In this document: positions 9,082-17,360 of the stretch, piece after piece
How the letters are laid out: each line of letters starts with the position of its first letter
Numbering within the stretch: position 1 is the stretch's first letter
Source: Nitrospira sp.
GTDB lineage: Bacteria > Nitrospirota > Thermodesulfovibrionia > Thermodesulfovibrionales > SM23-35
DNA: 32,563 nucleotides
NCBI GenBank assembly: GCA_016873615.1
Contig: VGWX01000024.1
Coordinates: forward strand, 1-32,563
Direction: 5' to 3'
Translations under genes and position numbers: made by a program
Notes under the pieces: generated by a model
The model's input: the letters and a program-made list of their open reading frames with translations, nothing else
What the model was told of the DNA's origin: nothing
Databases searched by the model: none

Positions 9082-10461
9082 TTGGCTGTTATCCTGGTAA
9101 TAGATGATGAACCATTGCAGAGGGATATTCTTAAAACCATACTCGATGATGAAGGCTATGAGACACACACTGCTTCATCCGGAGAGGAAGGCATTACCAT
9201 CATTAGAGAGATCAAACCGGATGTAATTCTCACTGATCTAAAAATGGGAACCGTAGACGGGATAGAACTTATCGGTTCCCTTCCTGAAGAGCCTTTCAAG
9301 CCACCGGCTATTGTCATGACAGCATATGGAACTATTTCGTCTGCTGTAGAGGCAATAAAGAAAGGGGCTTTCGATTATCTCACAAAGCCACTCGATAAGG
9401 ATGTGCTTCTCATAACAGTGAAAAGGGCTGTTGAAAAAGTAGAACTGCTGAAGGAAAATATACAACTCCAAAAGGCGCTATTTGACAAATTCAAAATCGA
9501 AGGGATTATCGGACATTCCAAGAAAATGGTTGAAGCAGTTGAGATCATGAAAAAAGTTTCCTCAAGCAATATTACTGTTCTCGTACTCGGTGAAAGTGGA
9601 ACAGGTAAGGAACTTGCAGCAAGAGCTATTCACTATAACAGCTCACGCCGCTCTAAACCTTTCACAGCAGTAAACTGCGCTGCAATCCCGGACAACCTTA
9701 TTGAAAGTGAGCTTTTCGGATATGAGCCCGGGGCATTTACCGGCGCCACATCGAGAAGCATCGGGCTTTTCGAGGCATCAAACGGCGGCACCATTTTTCT
9801 TGATGAGATCGGTGATCTCCCGGCCTTAACTCAGTCTAAAATCCTTCGGGTGCTTCAGGATAAGGAGATAAGGAGGCTTGGCAGCCGTGAAAGCATAAAG
9901 ATAAATGTAAGGATAATAGCGGCAACAAATAAAGACCTCGAAAAAGAGATTGCTAATAAAAATTTCAGAGAAGACCTCTATTACAGGCTTAAGGTCATCA
10001 CCATAGAACTTCCGCCATTGAGAGAGAGAAAAGAAGATATGCCTGAACTGGTCGATTTTTTTATTACGAAATATAATAAGGAATTCGGCAAAAGGGTAAA
10101 AGGCATTGAGGAAAGCGCTTTAAAGGCGCTCAGGGAATATCACTGGCCCGGAAACATTCGTCAACTCGAATCTGTTACTGAGCGGGCTGTGCTGATGTGT
10201 GAATCTGCCCAGATATGTCTGAAGGATATAAAGAGTGAATTGCGGTTTTTACAGGGGAAAGATATACTCGATTTTGATCTGCCTGATGAAGGAATAAATG
10301 TCGAGGATCTTGAAAAAGACCTTTTAAAGAAGGCTATGCAAAAATCAAATGGTGTTGCTGCAAAGGCGGCAAAATTATTGGGGATGAGTTATAAGACCTT
10401 CTGGTACCGGTGGGAGAAACTGAATCTCCATTCCCCAAAAAAGGATAACCTTCCCAAATAG
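9082..10461 (+). CDS. NtrC-family sigma-54-dependent response regulator (TTG start)
   Basis: Receiver domain ILVIDDEPLQRDIL; AAA+ GESGTGKELAARAIH; GAFTGA sigma-54 contact loop; C-terminal Fis-type HTH; SD AAGGAGG. Confidence 0.94.
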   Translation: MAVILVIDDEPLQRDILKTILDDEGYETHTASSGEEGITIIREIKPDVILTDLKMGTVDGIELIGSLPEEPFKPPAIVMTAYGTISSAVEAIKKGAFDYLTKPLDKDVLLITVKRAVEKVELLKENIQLQKALFDKFKIEGIIGHSKKMVEAVEIMKKVSSSNITVLVLGESGTGKELAARAIHYNSSRRSKPFTAVNCAAIPDNLIESELFGYEPGAFTGATSRSIGLFEASNGGTIFLDEIGDLPALTQSKILRVLQDKEIRRLGSRESIKINVRIIAATNKDLEKEIANKNFREDLYYRLKVITIELPPLRERKEDMPELVDFFITKYNKEFGKRVKGIEESALKALREYHWPGNIRQLESVTERAVLMCESAQICLKDIKSELRFLQGKDILDFDLPDEGINVEDLEKDLLKKAMQKSNGVAAKAAKLLGMSYKTFWYRWEKLNLHSPKKDNLPK

Positions 10462-10465
10462 GGAA
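10451..10465. promoter_or_regulatory. Candidate enhancer (UAS) inverted repeat for the adjacent NtrC-type regulator
   Basis: TTCCC-AAATA-GGGAA, centred ~80 bp upstream of the predicted sigma-54 start site. Confidence 0.3.
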
Positions 10466-10508
10466 AAGAGCTATTTCTTTAACCCTTTGTATTTAAATGA
10501 TTTTTATC

Positions 10509-10525
10509 TTGGCATGCTTATTGTA
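10509..10525 (+). promoter_or_regulatory. Candidate sigma-54 (-24/-12) promoter
   Basis: TTGGCATGCTTATTGTA versus consensus TTGGCACGnnnnTTGCA (two mismatches), upstream of the CDS at 10597. Confidence 0.55.
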
Positions 10526-10596
10526 TTCATACTGTTTTGTGACAATAAACGGTATAGAATATGCCGTGTATTTCTAAATGAAAGGAGGTGATTTGA

Positions 10597-11025
10597 ATGA
10601 AGAAAGCAATCGCCATTATCGTTTCAGTTCTTTTTGTATTCGCCATTACTTCTGTATCCTTTGCAGCAGAAAAGGCAGCAGCTCCTGCACCGGTAGAGAA
10701 GAAGGCTGAGCCAGCAAAAGCTGAGAAGAAGGCTCCGGCAAAGGTAAAGCAGGTCACTGGTGACGTTACAGCAGTTGATGCAAAAGCCAAGACCATTACC
10801 GTAAAGGGAAAGAAGGGTGACGTTGTCATCGCAGTTGACGAGAAAATGATCGCAGACGTTAAGGCAGGTGATAAAGTTACAGCAAAGTACACCGAGGCTG
10901 ACGGCAAAAACACTGCCAAATCAGTAAAGAAGGCAGCTGCAAAAAAGGCAGAAGAAAAGAAAGCTGAGCCTGTAAAGATGGAAAAGAAGGCTGAGCCCGC
11001 AGCAAAACCAGCAGAGAAAAAATAG
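10597..11025 (+). CDS. Secreted Lys/Ala-rich protein with a small beta-rich core (VTGDVTAVDAKAKTITVKGKKGDVVIAVD)
   Basis: Signal peptide MKKAIAIIVSVLFVFAITSVSFA; SD AAAGGAGGTGAT; low-complexity KKAEPAK tails. Confidence 0.75.
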   Translation: MKKAIAIIVSVLFVFAITSVSFAAEKAAAPAPVEKKAEPAKAEKKAPAKVKQVTGDVTAVDAKAKTITVKGKKGDVVIAVDEKMIADVKAGDKVTAKYTEADGKNTAKSVKKAAAKKAEEKKAEPVKMEKKAEPAAKPAEKK

Positions 11026-11038
11026 TTTTTATTAATTA

Positions 11039-11076
11039 AAATAGGGCGCTAAAGATTTAGCGCCCTATTTTTTTAG
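11039..11076. terminator. Strong intrinsic terminator between convergent genes
   Basis: AAATAGGGCGCTAAA (11039-11053)/TTTAGCGCCCTATTT (11056-11070), perfect 15-bp complementarity followed by a T-run. Confidence 0.9.
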
Positions 11077-11937
11077 GTTAGTCTTCACCTTTTCAACCGT
11101 ATCCTGAACACGGCACTCGTAAAAATCGTGCAGCTTTTTTAAAACATCAGGATACTTTTCAAAAATCTCTTCTAAAAGCAGCTTGTTAAATTCGAAGATC
11201 TCGGTATTGTCGAGAGCGACCACCGAAGCAGTCCGCGGCCTGCCGGTAAGAAACGCTACTTCACCGAATACATCACCGGCAGAGAGGATCGCAAGTTCTA
11301 TCTCTTTTCCAAGTATGTGTGAAAAAACCCTTGTGTTTCCTGACCGGATCAGGAATATCGAATCGCCGGAATCTCCTTCTTCGATAATAGTCTGCCCCGC
11401 AGGACAGGATTGCAGTTTAGTCTTTTCAATGAGTTGTTTCATTTCATCCTGAGGCAAAGATTCGAACAGCGGAGGCAATAAATATGACAAGCCTGCTTCA
11501 GTTTCAGGCTTCAGTTCAGTTTCTTCCAACCCTACAGGGAAACCGGTCTCAGCTTCTTCCTTTTTCCCCTCTTCAACCGGCGCTTCAGAAAAAGGAGCTG
11601 CTGTTTTTAGATTATTTTTACTGCTTATATCTATCATCAATTCCTTTGAAGCTTTTAATGCTTCTTCATTGAAAGGGTCCAACCTGAGAATTATCTTATA
11701 AAGGGCAAGGGCTTTCTGTATAAAGCCCTGATTTTTGAGGGCCCATGCAGATTTGTGATATGACGCTATGGCTTCTGAGGTATTACCCAGTCTTTGATAT
11801 ATGTCACCGAGTTTCAGCTGAACCTGTGGATTGCCGGGTTCGGTATTACAGAGGTGCTCCAGTGTGGTCTTAGCCCATTCCCAATTCTGTTGCTTTATGG
11901 CATTAAAATAGGCTTCCCAGTATTGTTTACTCATCAA
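11065..11937 (-). CDS. TPR-repeat protein with C-terminal cyclic-nucleotide-binding domain
   Basis: N-terminal TPRs (NPQVQLKLGDIYQRLGNTSEAIASYHKSA); cNMP-binding motif IIEEGDSGDSIFLIRSG ... GDVFGEVAFLTGRPRTASVVAL. Confidence 0.88.
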   Translation of the reverse strand: MMSKQYWEAYFNAIKQQNWEWAKTTLEHLCNTEPGNPQVQLKLGDIYQRLGNTSEAIASYHKSAWALKNQGFIQKALALYKIILRLDPFNEEALKASKELMIDISSKNNLKTAAPFSEAPVEEGKKEEAETGFPVGLEETELKPETEAGLSYLLPPLFESLPQDEMKQLIEKTKLQSCPAGQTIIEEGDSGDSIFLIRSGNTRVFSHILGKEIELAILSAGDVFGEVAFLTGRPRTASVVALDNTEIFEFNKLLLEEIFEKYPDVLKKLHDFYECRVQDTVEKVKTNLKK

Positions 11938-12029
11938 CAGAGTGCGTCTCCATCCTGAAAAAATACTTCATTTAGTTATTCAAGAGACTATAGTATATAA
12001 TATAGCAACTAAAAAAACAGGAGGTAGAC

Positions 12030-13202
12030 TTGAAAAATAAGGTTGTATTTGACCTTGCTTCCAGAATAAAACATCTCCCACCCTACCTTTTCGCATCTAT
12101 AGATCAGATGAAACAGAAGGCGATCGGAAAGGGTATTGATCTCATAGACCTGAGCATAGGCGACCCTGATATCCCCACGCCGTCCAGGGTTGTGAATGCG
12201 ATGAAAAAGGCTGTTGAAAAACCGGAACATCACCGTTATCCATCTTATGAAGGCATGTTTTCATTCAGAGAAGCCGTGGCAAAATGGTACAGGAAAAGAT
12301 TCAATGTCAGAATCGACCCCCTTACAGAGGTATTGTCCTTGATCGGATCAAAAGAAGGGATCGGCCACATTCCATTAGCTTTTGTTAATCCGGGAGATAC
12401 CGTACTTGTCCCGTCACCCGGTTACCCTGTTTATCCGATCGGCGCTTTATTTGCCGGAGGAGAGAACTTTTTCATGCCGCTCAGGAAAGAGAATGATTTT
12501 CTGCCTGATCTGGATGCGATACCGGCAAAAGTATTCCGTAAAACAAAACTGATGTTCATAAACTATCCGAACAATCCGACATCTGCGGTAGCGCCTCTGG
12601 CATTCTTTAAGGAAATAATAAGGATTGCTCAGAAATATAACATTATTGTCTGCCACGATGCATCATACACTGAGATCTATTATGATCAAAAACCTATGAG
12701 TTTCATGCAGGCGCCGGGTGCAAAAGATGTTGCTATAGAATTCCATTCGCTTTCAAAAACCTATAATATGACCGGATGGAGAATAGGTTTCGCTGTTGGC
12801 AACAAAGAGGTTTTGGCCGGTCTCGGCAAAGTAAAGACCAACCTTGATTCAGGTGTTTTTCAGGCCATTCAGGAGGCAGCTATTGTTGCCCTTGAAATGG
12901 GACAGGACACCCTTTCGGGTATCAGAAAAACATTTCAGGAAAGACGGGATATTCTCTGCAACGGATTGACAAAACTGGGTATGGACCTCATGAAACCAAA
13001 AGCAACATTCTATGTCTGGGTAAAGGTGCCTTACCGTTTTAATTCCATGAGTTTTGTTACACATGTACTCGACAAAGCAGGGGTGCTTGGAACCCCGGGG
13101 AACGGTTTCGGAGCAGCAGGAGAAGGATATATAAGGTTTGCCTTAACAGCTCCGGCAAAGAGAATAGACGAGGCTGTAAAGAGGATATCAATAATTCTGT
13201 AA
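12030..13202 (+). CDS. dapL: Class I/II PLP aminotransferase, LL-diaminopimelate aminotransferase-like (TTG start)
   Basis: DLSIGDPDIPTP, FINYPNNPTSAVA, PLP lysine motif FHSLSKTYNMTGWRIGFAVG. Confidence 0.75.
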   Translation: MKNKVVFDLASRIKHLPPYLFASIDQMKQKAIGKGIDLIDLSIGDPDIPTPSRVVNAMKKAVEKPEHHRYPSYEGMFSFREAVAKWYRKRFNVRIDPLTEVLSLIGSKEGIGHIPLAFVNPGDTVLVPSPGYPVYPIGALFAGGENFFMPLRKENDFLPDLDAIPAKVFRKTKLMFINYPNNPTSAVAPLAFFKEIIRIAQKYNIIVCHDASYTEIYYDQKPMSFMQAPGAKDVAIEFHSLSKTYNMTGWRIGFAVGNKEVLAGLGKVKTNLDSGVFQAIQEAAIVALEMGQDTLSGIRKTFQERRDILCNGLTKLGMDLMKPKATFYVWVKVPYRFNSMSFVTHVLDKAGVLGTPGNGFGAAGEGYIRFALTAPAKRIDEAVKRISIIL

Positions 13203-13238
13203 ATATCTGTTTCATCTTTATTGCATTTTTCTTTTAAA

Positions 13239-13691
13239 ATGTCTATTGTATACATCGGTATCGGTTCTAACCTGGGGGATAGAAAAGCAAACTGTATGCG
13301 TGCAATAGAACTTCTTGCAGGAAAAGGCATCGTTGTCAGAAAAGAATCTTCTCTCTATGAGACAGACCCATGGGGAGACAAAAACCAGCCAAAGTTTCTC
13401 AATATGGCAATAGAAATTGAGACAGAAATCAAACCGCAGGATCTTTTAAGCCTATTAGCTGATATAGAAAAAGAGCTCGGCAGAAAGAGGTCTTATAAGT
13501 GGGGACCCAGGGTCATCGACCTTGATATCCTGCTTTACAATAGTTTAACTATAGACGAGGATGATCTTAAAATCCCTCATCCTTTCATGCATGAAAGGGA
13601 TTTTGTCCTGAAGCCTCTGTATGAAATAGCGCCTGATGTAAAGCATCCTGTACTGAATTTAAGCGCAGGCGAACTTTTACAAAAACTGTAA
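13239..13691 (+). CDS. folK: 2-amino-4-hydroxy-6-hydroxymethyldihydropteridine pyrophosphokinase
   Basis: MSIVYIGIGSNLGDRKANC; RKRSYKWGPRVIDLDILLYN; IPHPFMHERDFVLKPLYEIAP. Confidence 0.93.
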   Translation: MSIVYIGIGSNLGDRKANCMRAIELLAGKGIVVRKESSLYETDPWGDKNQPKFLNMAIEIETEIKPQDLLSLLADIEKELGRKRSYKWGPRVIDLDILLYNSLTIDEDDLKIPHPFMHERDFVLKPLYEIAPDVKHPVLNLSAGELLQKL

Positions 13692-13710
13692 AATACGCAA
13701 TAAGGAATCC

Positions 13711-15723
13711 ATGAAGTCTCTTGACTTTGATGCTCTATCCTCTTTGCACGCTCACCTGTCACATCTTACAGGTCTTTCCATTTCAGTGTATGGAGAAAAT
13801 GGAAACAGGATTCTTCTCCCGGTCAATGAAAATAAACTCCTCTCAGTTGTGAGAGCTACAACAACGGGAAGAGAGGAATACAATGAGTTTATGAAGAAAA
13901 ACCTCGAAAATACGATCCGGAAAAATGATGTTTCAATATCTAAGGGACCGGCAGATCAACATTATTTCTTCATCCCGCTTCGCATTGAAAATACGATCCT
14001 GATCATCACCGGAGGTTGCATCTACCTTTCTGTTCAGGATTTTGAGAATTTCTATAGAAAAAAGGGGCCATCTTACGGCCTCCTCCCTTATCAAATAAAA
14101 TCCTGGTATCCGGAGATATGTATCAGGGATTATGCAGATATTCAGGACAATGCCAGGCATATCTGCTCACTCTTCAGTCTTATCTTAAGTAGCGGTCATA
14201 AAGACAGGATTGCTGAGAAAAGGCACAGATTGATGAAAATTATTATCAGTCTTATATCCGAAATACGGTTTGATCAGCAGGCTGACGATGTATATGATAT
14301 TCTGCTCGACATCATCCTCTTCCTGTTCAATGCTGACAGCATTTCTATAATGATCAGGGACAATGACACATTTTCGACCCAAAAAACAGCCGGCAGATTG
14401 AGAGATCAACTGCAATCAATCCCGTTAACGGTCTCAGGCATTATAAGCGAGGTTGTTGAAAAACAGAGACCTGTATGCTCTGAATCCGTGATGGACATCC
14501 TGAGGTTAGGTTACCCTGATGCAGTCACATCGATTTATGCATTCCCCATTATATCTGAAAATAAGGTGACCGGATTATTAAATATCTTCAACTCTGAGGT
14601 ACATCGGGAGGATGCGGATATTATCTTCGGGATATGCAAGATTACCGGTTTTATAGTAAGGCTTACAGAATTACTGGATATGCGTAATAAATACCTGAAA
14701 GAAATAGACGTTTTGAATACAGCAACTGAACGCATTACCCCTGTGAAAGAACCTGATATGCTCTATGAAGCAATACTTGATACATCAGTGCATCTTGCAG
14801 GGGCAGAAAAGGGCTCTTTGATGATAGCAGATGATGATTTATGTCTTACGGTGAAGGCTGCAAAGGGGATACATAAAATGCTCCAGAGCGAGATAAAGAT
14901 CAAGGCAGGTGAAGGAATATCAGGTAGGGTCTTCAGAGAAGGCATGCCGCTTATAGTTGAGGACATCGAAAAACACGAGTGGGGTTCCTCTGTAAAAAGA
15001 TCAAAATACAGGACCGGCTCTTTCATTAGCATACCGCTGAAACTTGGGGAAAAAACTATCGGAGTTTTAAATATCTCTGATAAGATTACAGGTGCAGTAT
15101 TTTCCGAACAAGATATGGTTTTACTCCGCTCTTTTGCATCATTTGCATCTATTGCGCTTGATAGGTCAAGCTATTACAGTCTTGCCGGCCACCTTAAAGA
15201 ATTATCCATAACAGACTCTTTGACAGGCGTTTTCAACAGGCGGTATTTTGAGGAGAGGTTTTTTGAGGAAATCCAGCGTTCAAAACGGCACAGCCTCTCC
15301 TTTTCACTTGCCATGATAGACATAGATGATTTTAAACTCTTCAATGACACAGAGGGACACCTCGCCGGCGATGAGATATTGAAACATATTGCCAATATCG
15401 CAAAGGACAGCCTGCGTATTATTGACGTCATAGCGAGATTTGGAGGAGAGGAATTTGCAGTAATCATGCCACAGACAGATAAAGATGAGGCGTTTATGGT
15501 CACTGAAAGGATAAGGAAATCTATTGTGGAATACCTGCCACGCACATGGAATATTTTCCCGAATGACGCCATAACCATCAGTATCGGTATAGCATCATTT
15601 CCGTCTGATGGCAATGACCGAAAATCACTTATACGAAATGCGGATAAAGCGCTTTATACAGCTAAAATAAAAGGCAAAGACAGGACAGTGGTATGGGCAA
15701 ATCAGCAGGCTAAGCCTTTCTGA
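13711..15723 (+). CDS. GAF-domain diguanylate cyclase (GGDEF family, GGEEF active site)
   Basis: GAF-like repeats; C-terminal DSLTGVFNRRYFEERF ... DVIARFGGEEFAVIMP ... ISIGIASFPSDG. Confidence 0.9.
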   Translation: MKSLDFDALSSLHAHLSHLTGLSISVYGENGNRILLPVNENKLLSVVRATTTGREEYNEFMKKNLENTIRKNDVSISKGPADQHYFFIPLRIENTILIITGGCIYLSVQDFENFYRKKGPSYGLLPYQIKSWYPEICIRDYADIQDNARHICSLFSLILSSGHKDRIAEKRHRLMKIIISLISEIRFDQQADDVYDILLDIILFLFNADSISIMIRDNDTFSTQKTAGRLRDQLQSIPLTVSGIISEVVEKQRPVCSESVMDILRLGYPDAVTSIYAFPIISENKVTGLLNIFNSEVHREDADIIFGICKITGFIVRLTELLDMRNKYLKEIDVLNTATERITPVKEPDMLYEAILDTSVHLAGAEKGSLMIADDDLCLTVKAAKGIHKMLQSEIKIKAGEGISGRVFREGMPLIVEDIEKHEWGSSVKRSKYRTGSFISIPLKLGEKTIGVLNISDKITGAVFSEQDMVLLRSFASFASIALDRSSYYSLAGHLKELSITDSLTGVFNRRYFEERFFEEIQRSKRHSLSFSLAMIDIDDFKLFNDTEGHLAGDEILKHIANIAKDSLRIIDVIARFGGEEFAVIMPQTDKDEAFMVTERIRKSIVEYLPRTWNIFPNDAITISIGIASFPSDGNDRKSLIRNADKALYTAKIKGKDRTVVWANQQAKPF

Positions 15724-16321
15724 CGAAATCCCCGAAGTTTTTCAATATCATGAGACCGGTTTCCTGACTTTTCTCAGGATGAAACTGGGTTGCAAAAATG
15801 TTATCTTTCCAGACCATTGAAGTGAAGGTTATGCCGTAATCAGTGGTTGCTGATACCACTGCAGCGTCGTCAGGCACAACATAGTATGAATGTACAAAAT
15901 AGAAAAAAGACTCATCCTTTATCCCGTCAAATATCGGGGTTCTTCTCAGTATCTTCACATTATTCCATCCCATATGCGGCACCTTAAGATCTGTCTTAAA
16001 TCTCACAACCTTCCCTTTGAAAACATCCAGACCTTTATAGATTCCGAATTCCTCTGATTCAGTGAATAAGACCTGAAGTCCAAGGCATATGCCGAGATAT
16101 GGCTTGCCCTTCTGAATTGACCTCATAATGGATTCGGTCATAGATGTCTGCGCAAGATTTCTGATGCAGTCCCTGAATGCCCCGACCCCGGGAAGCACAA
16201 CCGCATCGGCATCATCAACTGCCTGCGGTTCTCTTACAACCCTTGCATCAACACCGACTTTGAGGAATCCCTTCTCAACACTCCTCAGATTCCCCATCCC
16301 ATAATCAACAATCGCAATCAT
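15710..16321 (-). CDS. hisH: Imidazole glycerol phosphate synthase subunit HisH
   Basis: MIAIVDYGMGNLRSVEKGF; VLPGVGAFRDCI; GICLGLQVLF; FATQFHPEKSQETGL. Confidence 0.95.
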   Translation of the reverse strand: MIAIVDYGMGNLRSVEKGFLKVGVDARVVREPQAVDDADAVVLPGVGAFRDCIRNLAQTSMTESIMRSIQKGKPYLGICLGLQVLFTESEEFGIYKGLDVFKGKVVRFKTDLKVPHMGWNNVKILRRTPIFDGIKDESFFYFVHSYYVVPDDAAVVSATTDYGITFTSMVWKDNIFATQFHPEKSQETGLMILKNFGDFVRKA

Positions 16322-16399
16322 GTTTTATTATATTATATATTACAGATTGTATAATATTATCTGAGTTTACACTTGAATTTGACATGAATTTGATTTTGT

Positions 16400-16428
16400 T
16401 TGACATTTGAGAGTTGCATATGTAAGAA
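16400..16428 (+). promoter_or_regulatory. Sigma-70-type promoter upstream of the RRM-rpsU leader
   Basis: TTGACA (16400-16405), 17-bp spacer, TAAGAA (16423-16428). Confidence 0.5.
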
Positions 16429-16434
16429 TATTTC

Positions 16435-16500
16435 GGTTTCGAGAGTTTTTGTCTTGTGAAGGGCCGCAAAGACTTTAGACTCAGCGGCCTTTTTGTTTTT
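16435..16500 (+). ncRNA. Short leader RNA or sRNA ending in a terminator-like hairpin; possible H-type pseudoknot
   Basis: AAGGGCCGC (16459-16467)/GCGGCCTTT (16484-16492) then TTTTGTTTTTATTTTTT; GTCTT (16451-16455) complements AAGAC (16469-16473) in the hairpin loop. Confidence 0.45.
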
Positions 16501-16610
16501 ATTTTTTGTATTGGGCAAAGCGCTCAATAGCAGAGCTTTATAACAACCAAAGTTCTCAGGAGTGCAGTGCAACTCCTGACGAATCAGAACACGGAGGAGA
16601 AAAAGAGAAA

Positions 16611-16931
16611 ATGGCAAAAAGAATTTTTGTTGGGAACCTTTCTTACAAAGTGGATGAAGAATCACTCAAGGATGTATTTGCAAAGATAGGAGAGGTTCAG
16701 TCAGTTAAGATAATCACAGACAACGCAACCGGACGCTCAAAGGGGTTCGGTTTTGTAGAGATGGGCTCTGATGCAGATGCTGAGAAGGCAATTGCCAGCC
16801 TGAACGGCACTTCACTTCTTGACAGAAACATAACCGTTAATGAAGCAAGACCTCAGACCTCCAGAGGCAGGACTGACAGCAAAAGAGGTCAGGGTGGCGG
16901 TTTTGGAAGGAAATCCGGTAATTGGAGATAA
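16611..16931 (+). CDS. RRM-domain RNA-binding protein (track ORF start 16506; ATG at 16611 more likely)
   Basis: RNP2 RIFVGNLSY and RNP1 KGFGFVEM; Gly/Arg-rich C-terminus; SD GGAGGAG upstream of 16611. Confidence 0.93.
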   Translation: MAKRIFVGNLSYKVDEESLKDVFAKIGEVQSVKIITDNATGRSKGFGFVEMGSDADAEKAIASLNGTSLLDRNITVNEARPQTSRGRTDSKRGQGGGFGRKSGNWR

Positions 16932-17128
16932 AAGTAAACGGCAATGACGTTGAAAAAGCCCTAAAGATTCTCAAACGCCAGATCCAGAAGGACGGCCTTT
17001 TAAGGGAACTCAAGGAAAGGCGTTTCTACGAGAAACCTTCTGTTAAGTCCAGAAGAAAGCAGAGAGAAGCACACAAGAGGAGAATGAAGAACGCAAGAAT
17101 GAGAAGGCAAAGAAATCCTGCCATTTAG
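16922..17128 (+). CDS. rpsU: 30S ribosomal protein S21 (TTG start, overlapping the RRM gene)
   Basis: MEIKVNGNDVEKALKILKRQIQKDGLLRELKERRFYEKPSVKSRRKQREAHKRRMK matches S21. Confidence 0.93.
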   Translation: MEIKVNGNDVEKALKILKRQIQKDGLLRELKERRFYEKPSVKSRRKQREAHKRRMKNARMRRQRNPAI

Positions 17129-17200
17129 GTTTTGTCTGAACTGATTCCATGATTCCTTTTTTTCTGTTCAGTAATGCACCTTTCATGACCAATGCCTTCG

Positions 17201-17230
17201 TTGACACAGTATAATTTTCCTTGATATACT
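17201..17230 (+). promoter_or_regulatory. Sigma-70-type promoter for the chemosensory operon
   Basis: TTGACA (17201-17206), 18-bp spacer, TATACT (17225-17230), ~130 bp upstream of the first gene. Confidence 0.5.
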
Positions 17231-17360
17231 CCATTAGTATTCATGGCATGTAGATTACTCTAAATATAAAGACTATAATCCAAATATTGGAACCCTTTGA
17301 ATATGCCGCAAAAATACTGCATGGGGCACACAGCATGACCGGTAAAGGTGATTAATTCAA

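Noticed and set aside
10527-10919. 130-aa minus-strand ORF opposite the Lys/Ala-rich gene
   Set aside because: Low-complexity antisense shadow (Ser/Ala/Phe-rich) of a gene with a signal peptide and strong SD on the + strand.
15174-15614. 146-aa minus-strand ORF opposite the GGDEF domain
   Set aside because: Antisense shadow of a clearly conserved catalytic domain.
15710-15723. 14-nt convergent overlap of the GGDEF gene and hisH
   Set aside because: Ordinary short 3' overlap, common in compact genomes.
17043-17234. 63-aa minus-strand ORF overlapping rpsU
   Set aside because: Half of it is antisense to rpsU and the rest lies in the promoter region of the che operon; no recognisable family.
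17231-17360. Possible c-di-GMP (GEMM) riboswitch in the 5' leader of the chemosensory operon
   Set aside because: A partial GCCGCAAAAATAC-like string is present, but the paired GEMM core motifs (such as GGCAAACC) are missing.
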